From contig NZ_JAUFQR010000003.1 in NCBI RefSeq assembly GCF_030409875.1, positions 248,001-312,000 of the forward strand: a DNA stretch of 64,000 nt, written 5' to 3'. Both the position numbers and the translations under genes were made by a program. The DNA is from Chryseobacterium tructae. GTDB lineage: Bacteria > Bacteroidota > Bacteroidia > Flavobacteriales > Weeksellaceae. Below are positions 48,777 to 58,254 of the stretch, one piece after another; the stretch's first letter is position 1; each line of letters opens with the position of its first letter. The notes under the pieces were generated by a model. That model was not told where the DNA came from. It saw only the letters and a program-made list of their open reading frames with translations, and searched no databases.

Positions 48777-51512
48777 TTAGAATCTTAAATAAACGTTAGT
48801 AAAGAAAGTTCTTCCTCTATCATACCAAAGTTTTGGTCCGAAATAAGGAATTGCTCTTTGGGATTCTGCAAGTGCATCTGTAAAGTTAGCTGCTCTCCCT
48901 TGTTCAAATCCTCCTGTCACATAATTTCTGTTATTTAAGATGTTATTCACAGAAATACTTACTCCAACTCTGTATTTTCCAAATTGGAAAGATTTACCAG
49001 CGTTAGCATTCAGCATAAATTGGTCATCAAATTTCTTCTGAGCAGTAAGCTGCTGAATAACTTCCGGTGTAGCTCCATCATAAATAAGACCTCCTGAATC
49101 TGGAATTGTATACAATGTAGCTGTTTTGTTAAGTGCTGAGAAATCCAGATACTGATCCATCAGATAGTTAGCAGAAGCTCCTACCCACCAGTATTTAGGT
49201 GAATTATACTTTAATCCTAAAGAGAATGCTTTCTGTGGTGTACCTGCTACTTTATAATCTTTAATATTAGCAGCGCCATAGCTTCTGAAACCATTAAGGT
49301 CATCAACTGAATATACTTGCGGAGTGTTTGTAAATTTGTATTCACCAACACTTGCTACCCCTACCGCGTTAATAGTAGGTGTAATTTTTACATCAAATCC
49401 TAATTCAGCACCAAGATATCTCTTATCAGCACCGCTCATAGCCTCATTGATCAATGTGTTATATGATCCTGTGTCTGTAGAAACAGCCGCATAATATCTT
49501 GCTAATTCAGTAGAATTACTGATTGTAGTGTAGTATCCTGATAATCTTAATTTCAAGATCTGACCTCTCATGATATAGCTAATATCATTCGAGTTGATAA
49601 CTTGATTTTTAACACCTGGTGTTAGGAAATCGGAAACTCTAGGGTTGATATAGATTTCATTAAGGGTAGGGGCTAGACTGAAGAAAGCACCGTTATATAC
49701 AATAAAGTTTTTACCGTTGATTTTATAGGTAATTTTACCTTTAATACCTGCATCTAAAGCATTGTATACTGCACTTTTCCCTTTAGAATTATTTGTAAAC
49801 TGTGCAATTCCGCTTCTATAATCTCCATTTCTGTAAGATTCAGACTGTGAAGCAAATACAGAGGCCACTACATTCCATTTTTTGAAATCAATTTCAGTAG
49901 AAACGTTTAATGAATAGTGGTTTCTGGTTAATTGATAAGAATATTGAGTTCTATCTCCTACTCTTACCTGTGTATTCGCATCATCAAGGTTGTATCTTAC
50001 ATCATTGTTGAAAGGATTAAGGTTATTAGCATAGTTTGCTCCTAATAAATCATTAATTCTTCTAAAGTTATCTGACTTAAGATTCTGATAATTGAAATTA
50101 ATATTCAACTTCCAGTTATCTTTCAACTTTGTATCAAAGTGTGATGACCAGTTGAAAGTTTTATCTTTATTAACATCATCGATCAATGTATAAGATGCTC
50201 CTCTAGGAGTTACCCCATCCATTTCAAACTTGTTAATACGGTTTGTGTTATATAAATAATTCCAATCGATCTGAGACTGTTGTCTGAATTCATCAGCAGT
50301 CAAAAGACCGTAGCTTGGTAATTTTCTGTAATACGTTGGGTTTGGATCAGCTGCATGGAACCAGTCTAATCTACTTCTTGCATCGCTACCAAACTGATAA
50401 GAAAACGTATTGATCCAGTTAGAGCTTTTCCCTACTTTCAAGTAATCTGTTAACATGAACACAGGCTCAAACACATTTCTGATTCTGGAGTTTCTTTTTT
50501 CTCCATCTTGCCATCCCCAGTAGGAGTTATAGTTTTTTCCCATAAGATCATAAACTTCCTGAGTGTTTGGAGCATTGGAAGACCTGTATGTAGGAGAACC
50601 GAAGGCCGTTAAGTTAAGAGAGTGTCTATCACTAAATTTCTTTTCAATAGAAGCAAAATAAGCATATGCATCCTGATACACCCCATCAATAATTGCTTTG
50701 TCTCCCCATCTTCTACTTGCAGAGAATGTGAATGCCCAACCATTTTTAGAAAGTCCTGAAGAATAAGTAGCAATTGCTCTGTGTAAGTAACTTCTATTAG
50801 TAAATGAATAGGCTAATGAAGTTTGTTTTCTATAGCTGGATGCTCTTGTATTATAATACACAGCCCCTCCTAAGTTACCAAAAGTATATTCTGAAGGAGT
50901 AATGTTGTCTACATTTTCATAAGGATATCTTGTTACATCATTAAGACCTCCCCAGTTATTAAAATCTACTTTCCCGTCATCATTTTTAGACATTGATACT
51001 CCATTAAAAAGTACATCCTCAAATCTGTTGTCTACTCCTCTTGGTCTGAACCAGTATGCACCCAATTCAAAAGCGGAAACATTTTGGAAAGCATCTCTTC
51101 CTGAGCTTAAAAGTCCTACAGTAGGTTGCATTGCTGAACCTCCATCCTCAGTATCATTTGCCGAGTCGTCAATAACTATTACTCCTGCATCTGATCCTAA
51201 GTTGTAATTAAGTGTAATAACACCTAAATCTTTTTTCTTCTCATCTGCAGTTACATCAAACTCTAAGATTTTAGACTCAAAATTTGGTTTTGTCACTGTA
51301 ATAAGATAGTGGCCAGGTTTTAAATCCACAAACTGGAAGTATCCAATTTTATCCACAGATGTGTCGTCAATGGACTGTGCTAGATCTACTTCTGCTTTCT
51401 CTAAAGGCTTACCATCCTGATCTTTAACATATGCAAACACAGTAGTTTGCGCAAAATAAAAAGAGGCAGGCATTAAAGTAAACAAAGAGATTAGGGATAG
51501 TTTTTTAATCAT
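48777..51512 (-). CDS. TonB-dependent receptor with N-terminal carboxypeptidase-like domain
   Basis: 911 residues. Signal peptide to YFAQT, then a carboxypeptidase-regulatory-like beta-sandwich (residues about 22-100; VKDQDGKPLEKAEVDL). Then plug (FRPRGVDNRFEDVLFNGVSM) and large barrel ending NVYLRF, with terminal Phe. It forms an operon with the DUF5689 lipoprotein and faces the secreted phosphoesterase-fold gene at 51927. Together these suggest uptake of products released from nucleic acid or phospho-compounds; the ligand is inference. Confidence 0.88.
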   Translation of the reverse strand: MIKKLSLISLFTLMPASFYFAQTTVFAYVKDQDGKPLEKAEVDLAQSIDDTSVDKIGYFQFVDLKPGHYLITVTKPNFESKILEFDVTADEKKKDLGVITLNYNLGSDAGVIVIDDSANDTEDGGSAMQPTVGLLSSGRDAFQNVSAFELGAYWFRPRGVDNRFEDVLFNGVSMSKNDDGKVDFNNWGGLNDVTRYPYENVDNITPSEYTFGNLGGAVYYNTRASSYRKQTSLAYSFTNRSYLHRAIATYSSGLSKNGWAFTFSASRRWGDKAIIDGVYQDAYAYFASIEKKFSDRHSLNLTAFGSPTYRSSNAPNTQEVYDLMGKNYNSYWGWQDGEKRNSRIRNVFEPVFMLTDYLKVGKSSNWINTFSYQFGSDARSRLDWFHAADPNPTYYRKLPSYGLLTADEFRQQSQIDWNYLYNTNRINKFEMDGVTPRGASYTLIDDVNKDKTFNWSSHFDTKLKDNWKLNINFNYQNLKSDNFRRINDLLGANYANNLNPFNNDVRYNLDDANTQVRVGDRTQYSYQLTRNHYSLNVSTEIDFKKWNVVASVFASQSESYRNGDYRSGIAQFTNNSKGKSAVYNALDAGIKGKITYKINGKNFIVYNGAFFSLAPTLNEIYINPRVSDFLTPGVKNQVINSNDISYIMRGQILKLRLSGYYTTISNSTELARYYAAVSTDTGSYNTLINEAMSGADKRYLGAELGFDVKITPTINAVGVASVGEYKFTNTPQVYSVDDLNGFRSYGAANIKDYKVAGTPQKAFSLGLKYNSPKYWWVGASANYLMDQYLDFSALNKTATLYTIPDSGGLIYDGATPEVIQQLTAQKKFDDQFMLNANAGKSFQFGKYRVGVSISVNNILNNRNYVTGGFEQGRAANFTDALAESQRAIPYFGPKLWYDRGRTFFTNVYLRF

Positions 51513-51926
51513 AATAAACTTATTTTTAACTCCTTCTTTATTTAAGGGGCAACAAATTTAGGACTATTTTCATTAACTCAAACATTTTAAGTTATTTATT
51601 CTATTAATTTTTCTTAACCTCCATTAATTATCCTAAAAATATAGGCTAATTTTAATCAATCACAAAAAACAGTAATAGATATTAAGGAAAGTACTGAACA
51701 ATCTTTATAGAATATTTTTAATCCCAAACAAACAGCTTATTTTTTAGCATTATACAAATAATAAATACCAAGTAACAATATCAAAATAATGAACGATAAT
51801 GTATTTCCTTCAGACTTTCTATCTAAACGTTAACCATTTGTTAAATTAAACTCAGATTATTTTAATCTTTATTCTTATATAAAATTAGTAATTTTACCCC
51901 CTCAATTTTTTGAATATACTAAGAAT
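51513..51926. other. 414-base divergent intergenic region
   Basis: AT-rich region between the TonB receptor and the secreted phosphoesterase gene. It contains the receptor promoter at 51553-51582. No riboswitch, Fur-type palindrome or small gene was recognised. The plus-strand gene has no exact TAnnTTTG close to its start. Confidence 0.5.
51553..51582 (-). promoter_or_regulatory. Promoter of the TonB receptor/DUF5689 operon
   Basis: Minus strand TTTG (51582-51579), 18-base spacer, TAAATTTG (51560-51553): a full Bacteroidota match. Leader of about 34 bases. Confidence 0.65.
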
Positions 51927-53126
51927 ATGAAAAAATATTTAATCATCGCCGCCCTATTTTGCTTTGGTTCTGCTTTATCACAACAGAGGCAGGTAAAGAG
52001 AGCAGCTGTCGCATTCCTGAACGTAGAAAACCTTTGGGACACAATCCCTTCCGCAGATTATATTGACGGAACATTACCCCGTTCTAATCCTAAATTTCAC
52101 AGAAGTGTACCTGTAGATTCTCTTAAATATCTTGAAACAACAGAAGATTACAAAGGTGAATGGAGTGATGATCTTTTGATTGGGAAAAAAGTGATCAGAA
52201 AACAGTTTTTATCTGAAGACTTCACTGCCAACAGTCCAAAAAGATGGGGAACAAAGTACTACAACCAGAAGTTAGCCAATGAAGCGAAAGTAATTTCGGA
52301 ACTTGGAAGACAATATACTAATGATAATCCTGCCATTGTCGGATTAATTGAGGTAGAAAACAGACAGGTGATTGAAGACCTTATCAAACAACCGGCTCTA
52401 GCAAGAAGCAACTATGGAATTGTACATTTCAATTCTTATGATTCAAGGGGAATTGATGTAGCTATCATTTACCAGAAAGGGAGATTCTCTGTTTTAGATT
52501 CTTATAAGAAAGAAATTAAGATCTATGATGAAAACGGAAAAAGAGAATACACGAGAGATATTGTGATTGCTATCGGATTATTAGATGGTGAAAAAGTAGG
52601 AATCTTCATGAACCACTGGCCATCCAGAAGAGGTGGTGAAGCAATTTCTCTTGCTAAAAGAAATACAGCTGCGACTGTATTGAAAGAGGAAATGGACAAA
52701 GTTACTGCTGAAAATCCTGGGATTAAACTATTCTCAATGGGTGACTATAATGACGACCCAGTAAGCCCAAGTTTGAAAAAACATTTGGCAGCTGTAGGTG
52801 ATCCAAGTGAGTTATCTGATAAGACTCCTTATTACAACTTAATGTATAAATTATATAAGGCAGGTGTAGCTTCTCTTGCGTACAGAGATGCTCCCAACTT
52901 ATTTGACCAGATCATTGTTTCCAGAAATCTTTATTCTCCGGAAAAAATCACTCCTACTTATACCATTTTTAAAGCTGAGATCTATGCTCCCGCTTACTTG
53001 GTAAATAAAGAAGGACAATGGAAAGGATATCCTTTACGTTCTTGGGATGGAGACCGATTCACAGGTGGATATAGTGACCACTTCCCTGCGGTATCCGTAG
53101 TTCAGAAAGAATATATTAAAAAATAA
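51927..53126 (+). CDS. Secreted endonuclease/exonuclease/phosphatase-fold protein
   Basis: 399 residues. Signal peptide to about residue 18 (SALSQQ). EEP fold (DNase I-like): AFLNVENLWDTIP with the metal-binding Asn, GLIEVENRQV with the metal Glu, IFMNHWPSRRGG with catalytic His, SMGDYNDDP, and SDHFPAVSV with the final Asp-His pair. Such proteins cut nucleic acids or phosphoesters outside the cell. Divergent from the TonB/DUF5689 operon, a setting that fits scavenging of phosphate or nucleotides. Confidence 0.9.
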   Translation: MKKYLIIAALFCFGSALSQQRQVKRAAVAFLNVENLWDTIPSADYIDGTLPRSNPKFHRSVPVDSLKYLETTEDYKGEWSDDLLIGKKVIRKQFLSEDFTANSPKRWGTKYYNQKLANEAKVISELGRQYTNDNPAIVGLIEVENRQVIEDLIKQPALARSNYGIVHFNSYDSRGIDVAIIYQKGRFSVLDSYKKEIKIYDENGKREYTRDIVIAIGLLDGEKVGIFMNHWPSRRGGEAISLAKRNTAATVLKEEMDKVTAENPGIKLFSMGDYNDDPVSPSLKKHLAAVGDPSELSDKTPYYNLMYKLYKAGVASLAYRDAPNLFDQIIVSRNLYSPEKITPTYTIFKAEIYAPAYLVNKEGQWKGYPLRSWDGDRFTGGYSDHFPAVSVVQKEYIKK

Positions 53127-53132
53127 TACAGA

Positions 53133-53160
53133 AAGGCACTCTTATTGGAGTGCTTTTTTT
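53133..53160 (+). terminator. Terminator after the EEP gene
   Basis: AGGCACTC / GGAGTGCT-type stem, loop TTATT, then seven T. Confidence 0.85.
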
Positions 53161-53175
53161 ATATCCATATAAGTC

Positions 53176-53598
53176 ATGAAAAATATTGTTTTAATATTCC
53201 TGATTGCCTTTATCCCCTTCAGCTGTCTTTCTCAGCAAAACAGCTCTAAAAAAGATAAAGAAAAGTCTGAAATGAAACCGTCTAAAAACGAAGACGGAGA
53301 ATGGGATCTTACCGTAATAGATACTCAGTTTGACTATTTTCTCAATGCAGTAGCCAAACCCATCAGCCAGTATTCAGAGTCTTTTCTGAAAACCAAAAAT
53401 ATATTCTTAGTCAACGAATGGAATAGCTATTACAGTACCGGAAAATATAGAAACATTATAGAATCCGGGATAGATTATGACCCCAGAGAGAATTATGGGA
53501 TAAAATTTGAGTATAAACTCTATCAGGTTTTCGCTTACGTAAATTGGAAATATGGATTAAGAATGAATGGCTTATCCGGAAGTGAAATCAGAAGATAA
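53176..53598 (+). CDS. DUF6146 family lipoprotein
   Basis: 140 residues. Lipobox PFSC near residue 17, a Lys/Ser/Glu-rich spacer, then the DUF6146 domain: DTQFDYFLNAVAKPISQYSE, FLVNEWNSYY, and YVNWKYGLRMNGL at the end. Found widely in Flavobacteria, function unknown. It begins 16 bases after the upstream terminator hairpin and is probably transcribed alone or by read-through. Confidence 0.65.
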   Translation: MKNIVLIFLIAFIPFSCLSQQNSSKKDKEKSEMKPSKNEDGEWDLTVIDTQFDYFLNAVAKPISQYSESFLKTKNIFLVNEWNSYYSTGKYRNIIESGIDYDPRENYGIKFEYKLYQVFAYVNWKYGLRMNGLSGSEIRR

Positions 53599-53707
53599 TA
53601 CACCATGAATAAAAGAACAAAAACACATAAAATAAATAAAAAACAAAAATAAATACTTAAAACATTAAATATTTAAAAAGATTTTTAACTTTTGATTCAG
53701 GTTTTAA

Positions 53708-53715
53708 TATATTTG
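53708..53715 (+). promoter_or_regulatory. -7 promoter element ahead of the vWA gene
   Basis: TATATTTG, exact TAnnTTTG match; start of transcription near 53722. This leaves a leader of about 180 bases that contains a 37-codon frame. Confidence 0.45.
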
Positions 53716-53773
53716 TTTAATCACTGATTTTTGATTTTTCAGTGAAGAACAACCATAAACAAAATTTAAAACC

Positions 53774-53887
53774 ATGAAAAACTCTTTGCTCAAGGCATGC
53801 TTTCCAGCTATGCCTACATTCTCCCCCATTTCAAAAATCCTAATACTGGATAAAGCTGACATCAATTCATTAATTAATAACATTTAA
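53774..53887 (+). CDS. Possible 37-residue leader peptide
   Basis: ATG 53774 to TAA 53887, ending 13 bases before the vWA gene start. Starts MKNSLLKACFPAMPTF and ends INSLINNI. Its position in a long leader suggests a translated upstream frame, but AT-rich sequence produces such frames by chance. No other gene in 53599-53899. Confidence 0.3.
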   Translation: MKNSLLKACFPAMPTFSPISKILILDKADINSLINNI

Positions 53888-53899
53888 AATTTATGAATT

Positions 53900-55405
53900 A
53901 TGAAAAAAATAGGTAAGCTTATCTTGTTTTCAATTTTACTATCCTTCAATTCATTGTATTCGCAAATCTCCGGAAGTGATGTGATATTCTGTCTTGACAA
54001 TAGTGGATCTATAAGTGACGTCGCTTTCAATCAAATGACGGTCTCTACCATGAGATTAACGGAACAAATTTTAAAATGCAATCGTGGCAATCGAGTTGCT
54101 GTAGTACATTATGGAACCGATTTTCCGGGAATGACTCCTTCTGTTCCAAGAATTTATATAGAATCCAATTTCACCAGCGACCTGGCAACCGCCCAAACTT
54201 TCTCCAGAAGACTAGGAAACGGGGATCATTTTCACGAAGCTGTAAACTTAATAGGATCAGCTCTGGATCATTATCCTAATTCTGATATTGTAAGTCCTCA
54301 AAAATCATTGGACAGATATAAAGAAAGGCCATTAATTATTGTTTTATTCACTGATGCAGAAAGAGCAAACGGAAGCTTCAGCAATGGGTCTTACTTAGTC
54401 AACTTCAACCCACCCAACGGACTCCATGAAGACAATGCATTTGCAGCCTTCACAAAGTTTAAAAAGGATAGAAATGCAAAATTTATCGTAGTCCACGCAA
54501 ATAATTATGCGCCCTATATGGAAGCAGCAGCAAATATAGCCAGCCGCGGAGGCACATACTACGGAAATATTGAGCAATATAATGACGATCCGGATCACAA
54601 TTTACTTCCTAGATTTTACCTGAATAAAACAAATTTTACGTTAACCAATACTGAAATCGCCAGCCTAAGCAATGATATCTGTAAAATAAATACGGCTTAT
54701 GTTAATTTTGCGTACCAAACGCGCTCCTGTAAAGAACCAACAAGCTTCCCGCTTCAGGTACATGGAAATTATGCGATCCCTCAGGGTGCAAACATAATAG
54801 ATTTTGAGATATCCCTTTTAGACATAGCAACGAGTTCAATTTACCCAACATCTGCTACGCTGAACTTCCCTAATCCAAACGAGTTTGAATTTACAATAAA
54901 CCAGGCAGACCTTACCAATCCACCTACAGGACAATATAAATTCATTATTACACTCGTTTATTCTTATGCCGGAAATAATGATGGCCTTCATGCTGAAAAC
55001 GATATCAATTCCATATATGATTTTATGTATTGTGATAATCTGCGTGCCGATACCAATACCGCTTCTTCTCCTGCAGCCAAATTTGCAAGACCACAGGATA
55101 AGGATTATCGCATTGATCTTAATGCAGATCCTAACAACTCAAAATCCATACTTAAAGAAAAAGTTCAGCCAAAGAACATTCAGATATCACCGAATCCTAA
55201 TAATGGTGTGTTTGTGGTATTACTGGATAAAGTACGTTCAGGATCAGTACAAATCAATGATATCAATGGTAAGATTGTGTTTGAAAAATCATTTAGTAAA
55301 GAAGAAGAAATTGCTGTTGACATTCATTCATTACCTTCTAATACCTACATTGTAAAAGTAAATTCAGGTAACGAGGTATTCACACAGAAAATAATAAAAA
55401 GATAA
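53900..55405 (+). CDS. von Willebrand factor A domain protein with T9SS type A sorting tail
   Basis: 501 residues. Signal peptide to about residue 21 (LYSQIS). The vWA domain starts at once: FCLDNSGSISDVAF holds the MIDAS Asp-x-Ser-x-Ser near residue 33, followed by GNRVAVVHYGTD and a later LFTDAERANG Asp. A middle beta-domain (TYPS-type strands) comes next. The last 75 residues are a Por secretion tail: ISPNPNNGVFVV, QINDINGKIV, and LPSNTYIVKVNSG. Type IX secretion cargo that binds metal and probably protein or surface ligands. Confidence 0.87.
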   Translation: MKKIGKLILFSILLSFNSLYSQISGSDVIFCLDNSGSISDVAFNQMTVSTMRLTEQILKCNRGNRVAVVHYGTDFPGMTPSVPRIYIESNFTSDLATAQTFSRRLGNGDHFHEAVNLIGSALDHYPNSDIVSPQKSLDRYKERPLIIVLFTDAERANGSFSNGSYLVNFNPPNGLHEDNAFAAFTKFKKDRNAKFIVVHANNYAPYMEAAANIASRGGTYYGNIEQYNDDPDHNLLPRFYLNKTNFTLTNTEIASLSNDICKINTAYVNFAYQTRSCKEPTSFPLQVHGNYAIPQGANIIDFEISLLDIATSSIYPTSATLNFPNPNEFEFTINQADLTNPPTGQYKFIITLVYSYAGNNDGLHAENDINSIYDFMYCDNLRADTNTASSPAAKFARPQDKDYRIDLNADPNNSKSILKEKVQPKNIQISPNPNNGVFVVLLDKVRSGSVQINDINGKIVFEKSFSKEEEIAVDIHSLPSNTYIVKVNSGNEVFTQKIIKR

Positions 55406-55426
55406 ATTTTAAAAATATCAAAACGA

Positions 55427-55460
55427 AAAAAGGTTCAGAAAATTCTGAACCTTTTATTTT
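55427..55460. terminator. Bidirectional terminator between the vWA gene and superoxide dismutase
   Basis: AAAGGTTCAGAA / TTCTGAACCTTT stem with A and T runs on the two sides. Confidence 0.87.
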
Positions 55461-55475
55461 TATAATAGTTGAAAA

Positions 55476-56072
55476 TTATTTGTTGAATAATTCTTCTACC
55501 TTATCCCAGTTTACTACAGAGAAGAATGCAGAAACATAGTCAGGTCTTCTGTTTTGGTAGTTTAGGTAGTAAGCGTGCTCCCAAACGTCTAATCCTAAAA
55601 CCGGAGTTCCTTTAACGTCTGCAACAGGCATTAATGGGTTATCCTGGTTTGGAGTAGAAGAAACAGAAACAGATCCGTCAGCATTTTTCACTAACCAAGC
55701 CCATCCTGAACCGAATCTTGTTTTAGCCGCATCAGAAAAATCATTTTTGAATTTTTCAAGACCACCGTAGTTTTCGATAGCAGCTTTTACATTTCCTACC
55801 GGCTCATTGCTTCCACCAGGAGTTAAGATTTCCCAGAATAAAGAGTGATTGAAGTGCCCTCCACCATTGTTTCTTACTGCTGGCTTATCAGTTCCTGTCT
55901 GGCAGATTTCTTCAATAGTTTTTCCTGCTAAGTCAGTTCCTTCAATTGCTTTATTTAAATTGTCAATATACGCTTGGTGGTGCTTCGTATAGTGGATTTC
56001 CATAGTTCTTGCATCGATCGTAGGCTCTAATGCATCGTATGCATATCCTAATTTTGGTAATTCAAATGACAT
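55476..56072 (-). CDS. sodA: Superoxide dismutase (Mn/Fe family, Mn-type signature)
   Basis: 198 residues. Converts superoxide to hydrogen peroxide and oxygen. Metal ligands: His27, His76 (HFNHSLFW), Asp162 and His166 (DVWEHAYY). Gly-rich NNGGGHF before His76 and the Gln at 143 (TPNQDNPLM) are the Mn-type or cambialistic pattern rather than strict Fe-type. No signal peptide, so cytoplasmic. Single gene with its own promoter and shared terminator. Confidence 0.95.
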   Translation of the reverse strand: MSFELPKLGYAYDALEPTIDARTMEIHYTKHHQAYIDNLNKAIEGTDLAGKTIEEICQTGTDKPAVRNNGGGHFNHSLFWEILTPGGSNEPVGNVKAAIENYGGLEKFKNDFSDAAKTRFGSGWAWLVKNADGSVSVSSTPNQDNPLMPVADVKGTPVLGLDVWEHAYYLNYQNRRPDYVSAFFSVVNWDKVEELFNK

Positions 56073-56097
56073 AATCTTTATTTTTAATGTTATACTT

Positions 56098-56129
56098 CAA
56101 AATTAGCCAATATTTAAGGTATTATCAAA
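56098..56129 (-). promoter_or_regulatory. Promoter of superoxide dismutase
   Basis: Minus strand TTTG (56129-56126), 20-base spacer, TAATTTTG (56105-56098); leader about 20 bases. Confidence 0.65.
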
Positions 56130-56227
56130 GATTGGGCATTACTTTAATAAATCTTTAACATTGATATATTGATTTAGAATGAATTAAATTCAAAATATTT
56201 TTTTTTAATACACAAATTATTAAAACT

Positions 56228-56264
56228 AAAAAGCACGAATCCTGAGAATCCGTGCTTTTTATAT
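56228..56264 (-). terminator. Terminator of rho
   Basis: AAAAGCACG / CGTGCTTTT stem with an imperfect inner part, T run on the minus strand. Confidence 0.82.
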
Positions 56265-56277
56265 TAACAAATTAAAT

Positions 56278-58110
56278 TTATTTATTCATAGACATCAGGA
56301 ATTCTTCATTATTAAGAGTTCCTTTGATGTTTTTATTTACAAATTCCATTGCTTCTACAGGGTTCATCTCAGAAAGGTATTTTCTAAAGATCCACATTCT
56401 CTGAGAAGTTACTTCGTCAAGAAGAAGATCATCTCTACGAGTACTTGAAGAAATTAAGTCAATAGCAGGGTAAATTCTTCTGTTAGCAATTTTTCTGTCT
56501 AACTGAAGTTCCATATTACCTGTACCTTTGAATTCTTCAAAGATCACTTCATCCATTTTAGAACCTGTATCAATAAGAGCAGTAGCAATGATCGTTAAAG
56601 AACCACCACCTTCAATTTTTCTTGCTGCTCCGAAGAATCTTTTTGGTTTATGCAATGCATTAGCATCTACCCCACCGGAAAGAACTTTTCCTGATGCTGG
56701 TGTTACGGTATTGTATGCTCTTGCCAATCTTGTAATAGAGTCTAATAGGATCACTACATCATGCCCGCATTCAACCATTCTCTGAGCTTTTGCCAGAACA
56801 AGGTTGGCCACTTTCACATGTTTTTCAGCAGCTTCATCAAATGTAGAAGCAATTACTTCTGCATTTACGCTTCTTTCCATATCAGTAACCTCTTCCGGAC
56901 GTTCGTCTATCAGAAGAACCATCATATAAACTTCCGGGTGGTTTGCTGCAATAGAATTAGCAATATCTTTAAGCAACATCGTCTTACCTGTTTTAGGCTG
57001 TGCTACGATCATTGCTCTTTGTCCTTTACCAATCGGTGCAAACAAATCAACAATTCTTGTAGAAATTGTAGATTCACTTCCTGCAAGATTGAATTTTTCT
57101 TCAGGGAAAAGTGGAGTCAGATATTCAAAAGCAACACGATCTTTGATAAATGCAAGATCACGTCCATTAACTTCTGTAGGTTTTAATAATGAAAAGTATT
57201 TTTCACCTTCTTTCGGCAATCTTACAATTCCTTTAACCGTATCTCCTGTTTTTAACCCATAATTTCGAATCTGTGCTGTAGAAACATACACATCATCAGG
57301 AGAAGAGATATAGCTAAAGTCTGATGAACGTAAAAATCCGTAGTTATCAGGTAATATCTCCAACACCCCTTCAATGCTTACCATTCCATCGAAACTGAAT
57401 TCTTTTTTATGGTCGTGTTGCTCCTCTGCCTTTTCAGAATGTCTGTTTTGATTCTGATTTTGGTGTTGGTGTTGATTCTGATTCTGGTTTTGATTCTTAT
57501 GTTGGTTTCCACTGTTCTGTGGATGGTTGTGTCCTTTTGGAGATCTGTTAGCCTGTTGTTGCTGTTGCTGAGGGTTGTGAGGCTTTTCTTCGGCCTGAGC
57601 AGGCTCTTGAGGTTCTGTGTTTTTAGGAGCTTCTGGTCTCTCCTGAGAAGTTTCTGTATTTCCTGGATTAGGAGAAACTCTTTTTCTTTTCTTTTTAGCT
57701 GTATTAGCTGCAGATACTTCTTCTGTTGTTGCAGCAACTGCTTCTTCAACTTTAGGCTCTTCTGCTTTTATTTCTTCAGTAACCGGCGTTTTCTCTTCTA
57801 CTTTTTCTTCTACTACGGGTTCTGTTGGAGCTTTCGCATTGGCTCTTGGCTTTGCTGGAGCTTTTTTTGGGGCAGCTTTTTTTACCGGAGCCTTTACAGT
57901 TTTTTCTGCTGGAGCTTCTTCAGTATTTATGCTGGTTTCGGTGGCGTTGAAATAATCTTTTGCTACTTTAGGATTGGAAGCCTGAAAGTCAAGAATTGCA
58001 AAGATTTTGTCATTTTCATTGCTGGTTCTTGCAACTTTAACGCCCAAATCCTTTAAGATTTTAGTCAGTTCCGTTACGGATTTTGACCTTAACGTTTCTA
58101 TGTTAAACAT
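56278..58110 (-). CDS. rho: Transcription termination factor Rho with large disordered insert
   Basis: 610 residues, against about 420 in E. coli. N-terminal Rho domain at residues 1-45 ([19 protein letters not shown]). Then a K/A/P/E-rich stretch (about 60-155) and a Gln/Asn/His-rich stretch (about 176-226, coding 57585-57433). RNA-binding cold-shock-like domain at about 248-320 ([15 protein letters not shown]). ATPase with Walker [14 protein letters not shown], Walker [16 protein letters not shown], and the C-terminal Q/R-loop region. Such inserts are normal in Bacteroidota Rho. Leader about 75 bases. Confidence 0.97.
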   Translation of the reverse strand: MFNIETLRSKSVTELTKILKDLGVKVARTSNENDKIFAILDFQASNPKVAKDYFNATETSINTEEAPAEKTVKAPVKKAAPKKAPAKPRANAKAPTEPVVEEKVEEKTPVTEEIKAEEPKVEEAVAATTEEVSAANTAKKKRKRVSPNPGNTETSQERPEAPKNTEPQEPAQAEEKPHNPQQQQQQANRSPKGHNHPQNSGNQHKNQNQNQNQHQHQNQNQNRHSEKAEEQHDHKKEFSFDGMVSIEGVLEILPDNYGFLRSSDFSYISSPDDVYVSTAQIRNYGLKTGDTVKGIVRLPKEGEKYFSLLKPTEVNGRDLAFIKDRVAFEYLTPLFPEEKFNLAGSESTISTRIVDLFAPIGKGQRAMIVAQPKTGKTMLLKDIANSIAANHPEVYMMVLLIDERPEEVTDMERSVNAEVIASTFDEAAEKHVKVANLVLAKAQRMVECGHDVVILLDSITRLARAYNTVTPASGKVLSGGVDANALHKPKRFFGAARKIEGGGSLTIIATALIDTGSKMDEVIFEEFKGTGNMELQLDRKIANRRIYPAIDLISSSTRRDDLLLDEVTSQRMWIFRKYLSEMNPVEAMEFVNKNIKGTLNNEEFLMSMNK

Positions 58111-58189
58111 ATTTAATGTAAAAATGTAATTAATTGTGAGTAAGAAAAGTAAGTCCGGTGACTTTGGTTTTCAAGTACATTGTATAATG

Positions 58190-58220
58190 CAAATCTACAC
58201 TTATTTTTGAATTGTGCAAA
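58190..58220 (-). promoter_or_regulatory. Promoter of rho
   Basis: Minus strand TTTG (58220-58217), 19-base spacer, TAGATTTG (58197-58190). It overlaps the opposing DUF4293 promoter. Confidence 0.68.
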
Positions 58221-58236
58221 ATTTATATTATTTTTG
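58206..58236 (+). promoter_or_regulatory. Promoter of the DUF4293 gene
   Basis: TTTG (58206-58209), 19-base spacer, TATTTTTG (58229-58236); ATG 18 bases downstream. Confidence 0.68.
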
Positions 58237-58254
58237 CCAAGAATTTAATATTCA

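Noticed and set aside
57409..58056. 215-residue plus-strand frame rich in Leu, Ile, Val and Phe
   Set aside because: Exact antisense of the low-complexity part of rho; the hydrophobic composition is a mirror of the Lys/Gln/Asn/His/Pro/Glu codons.
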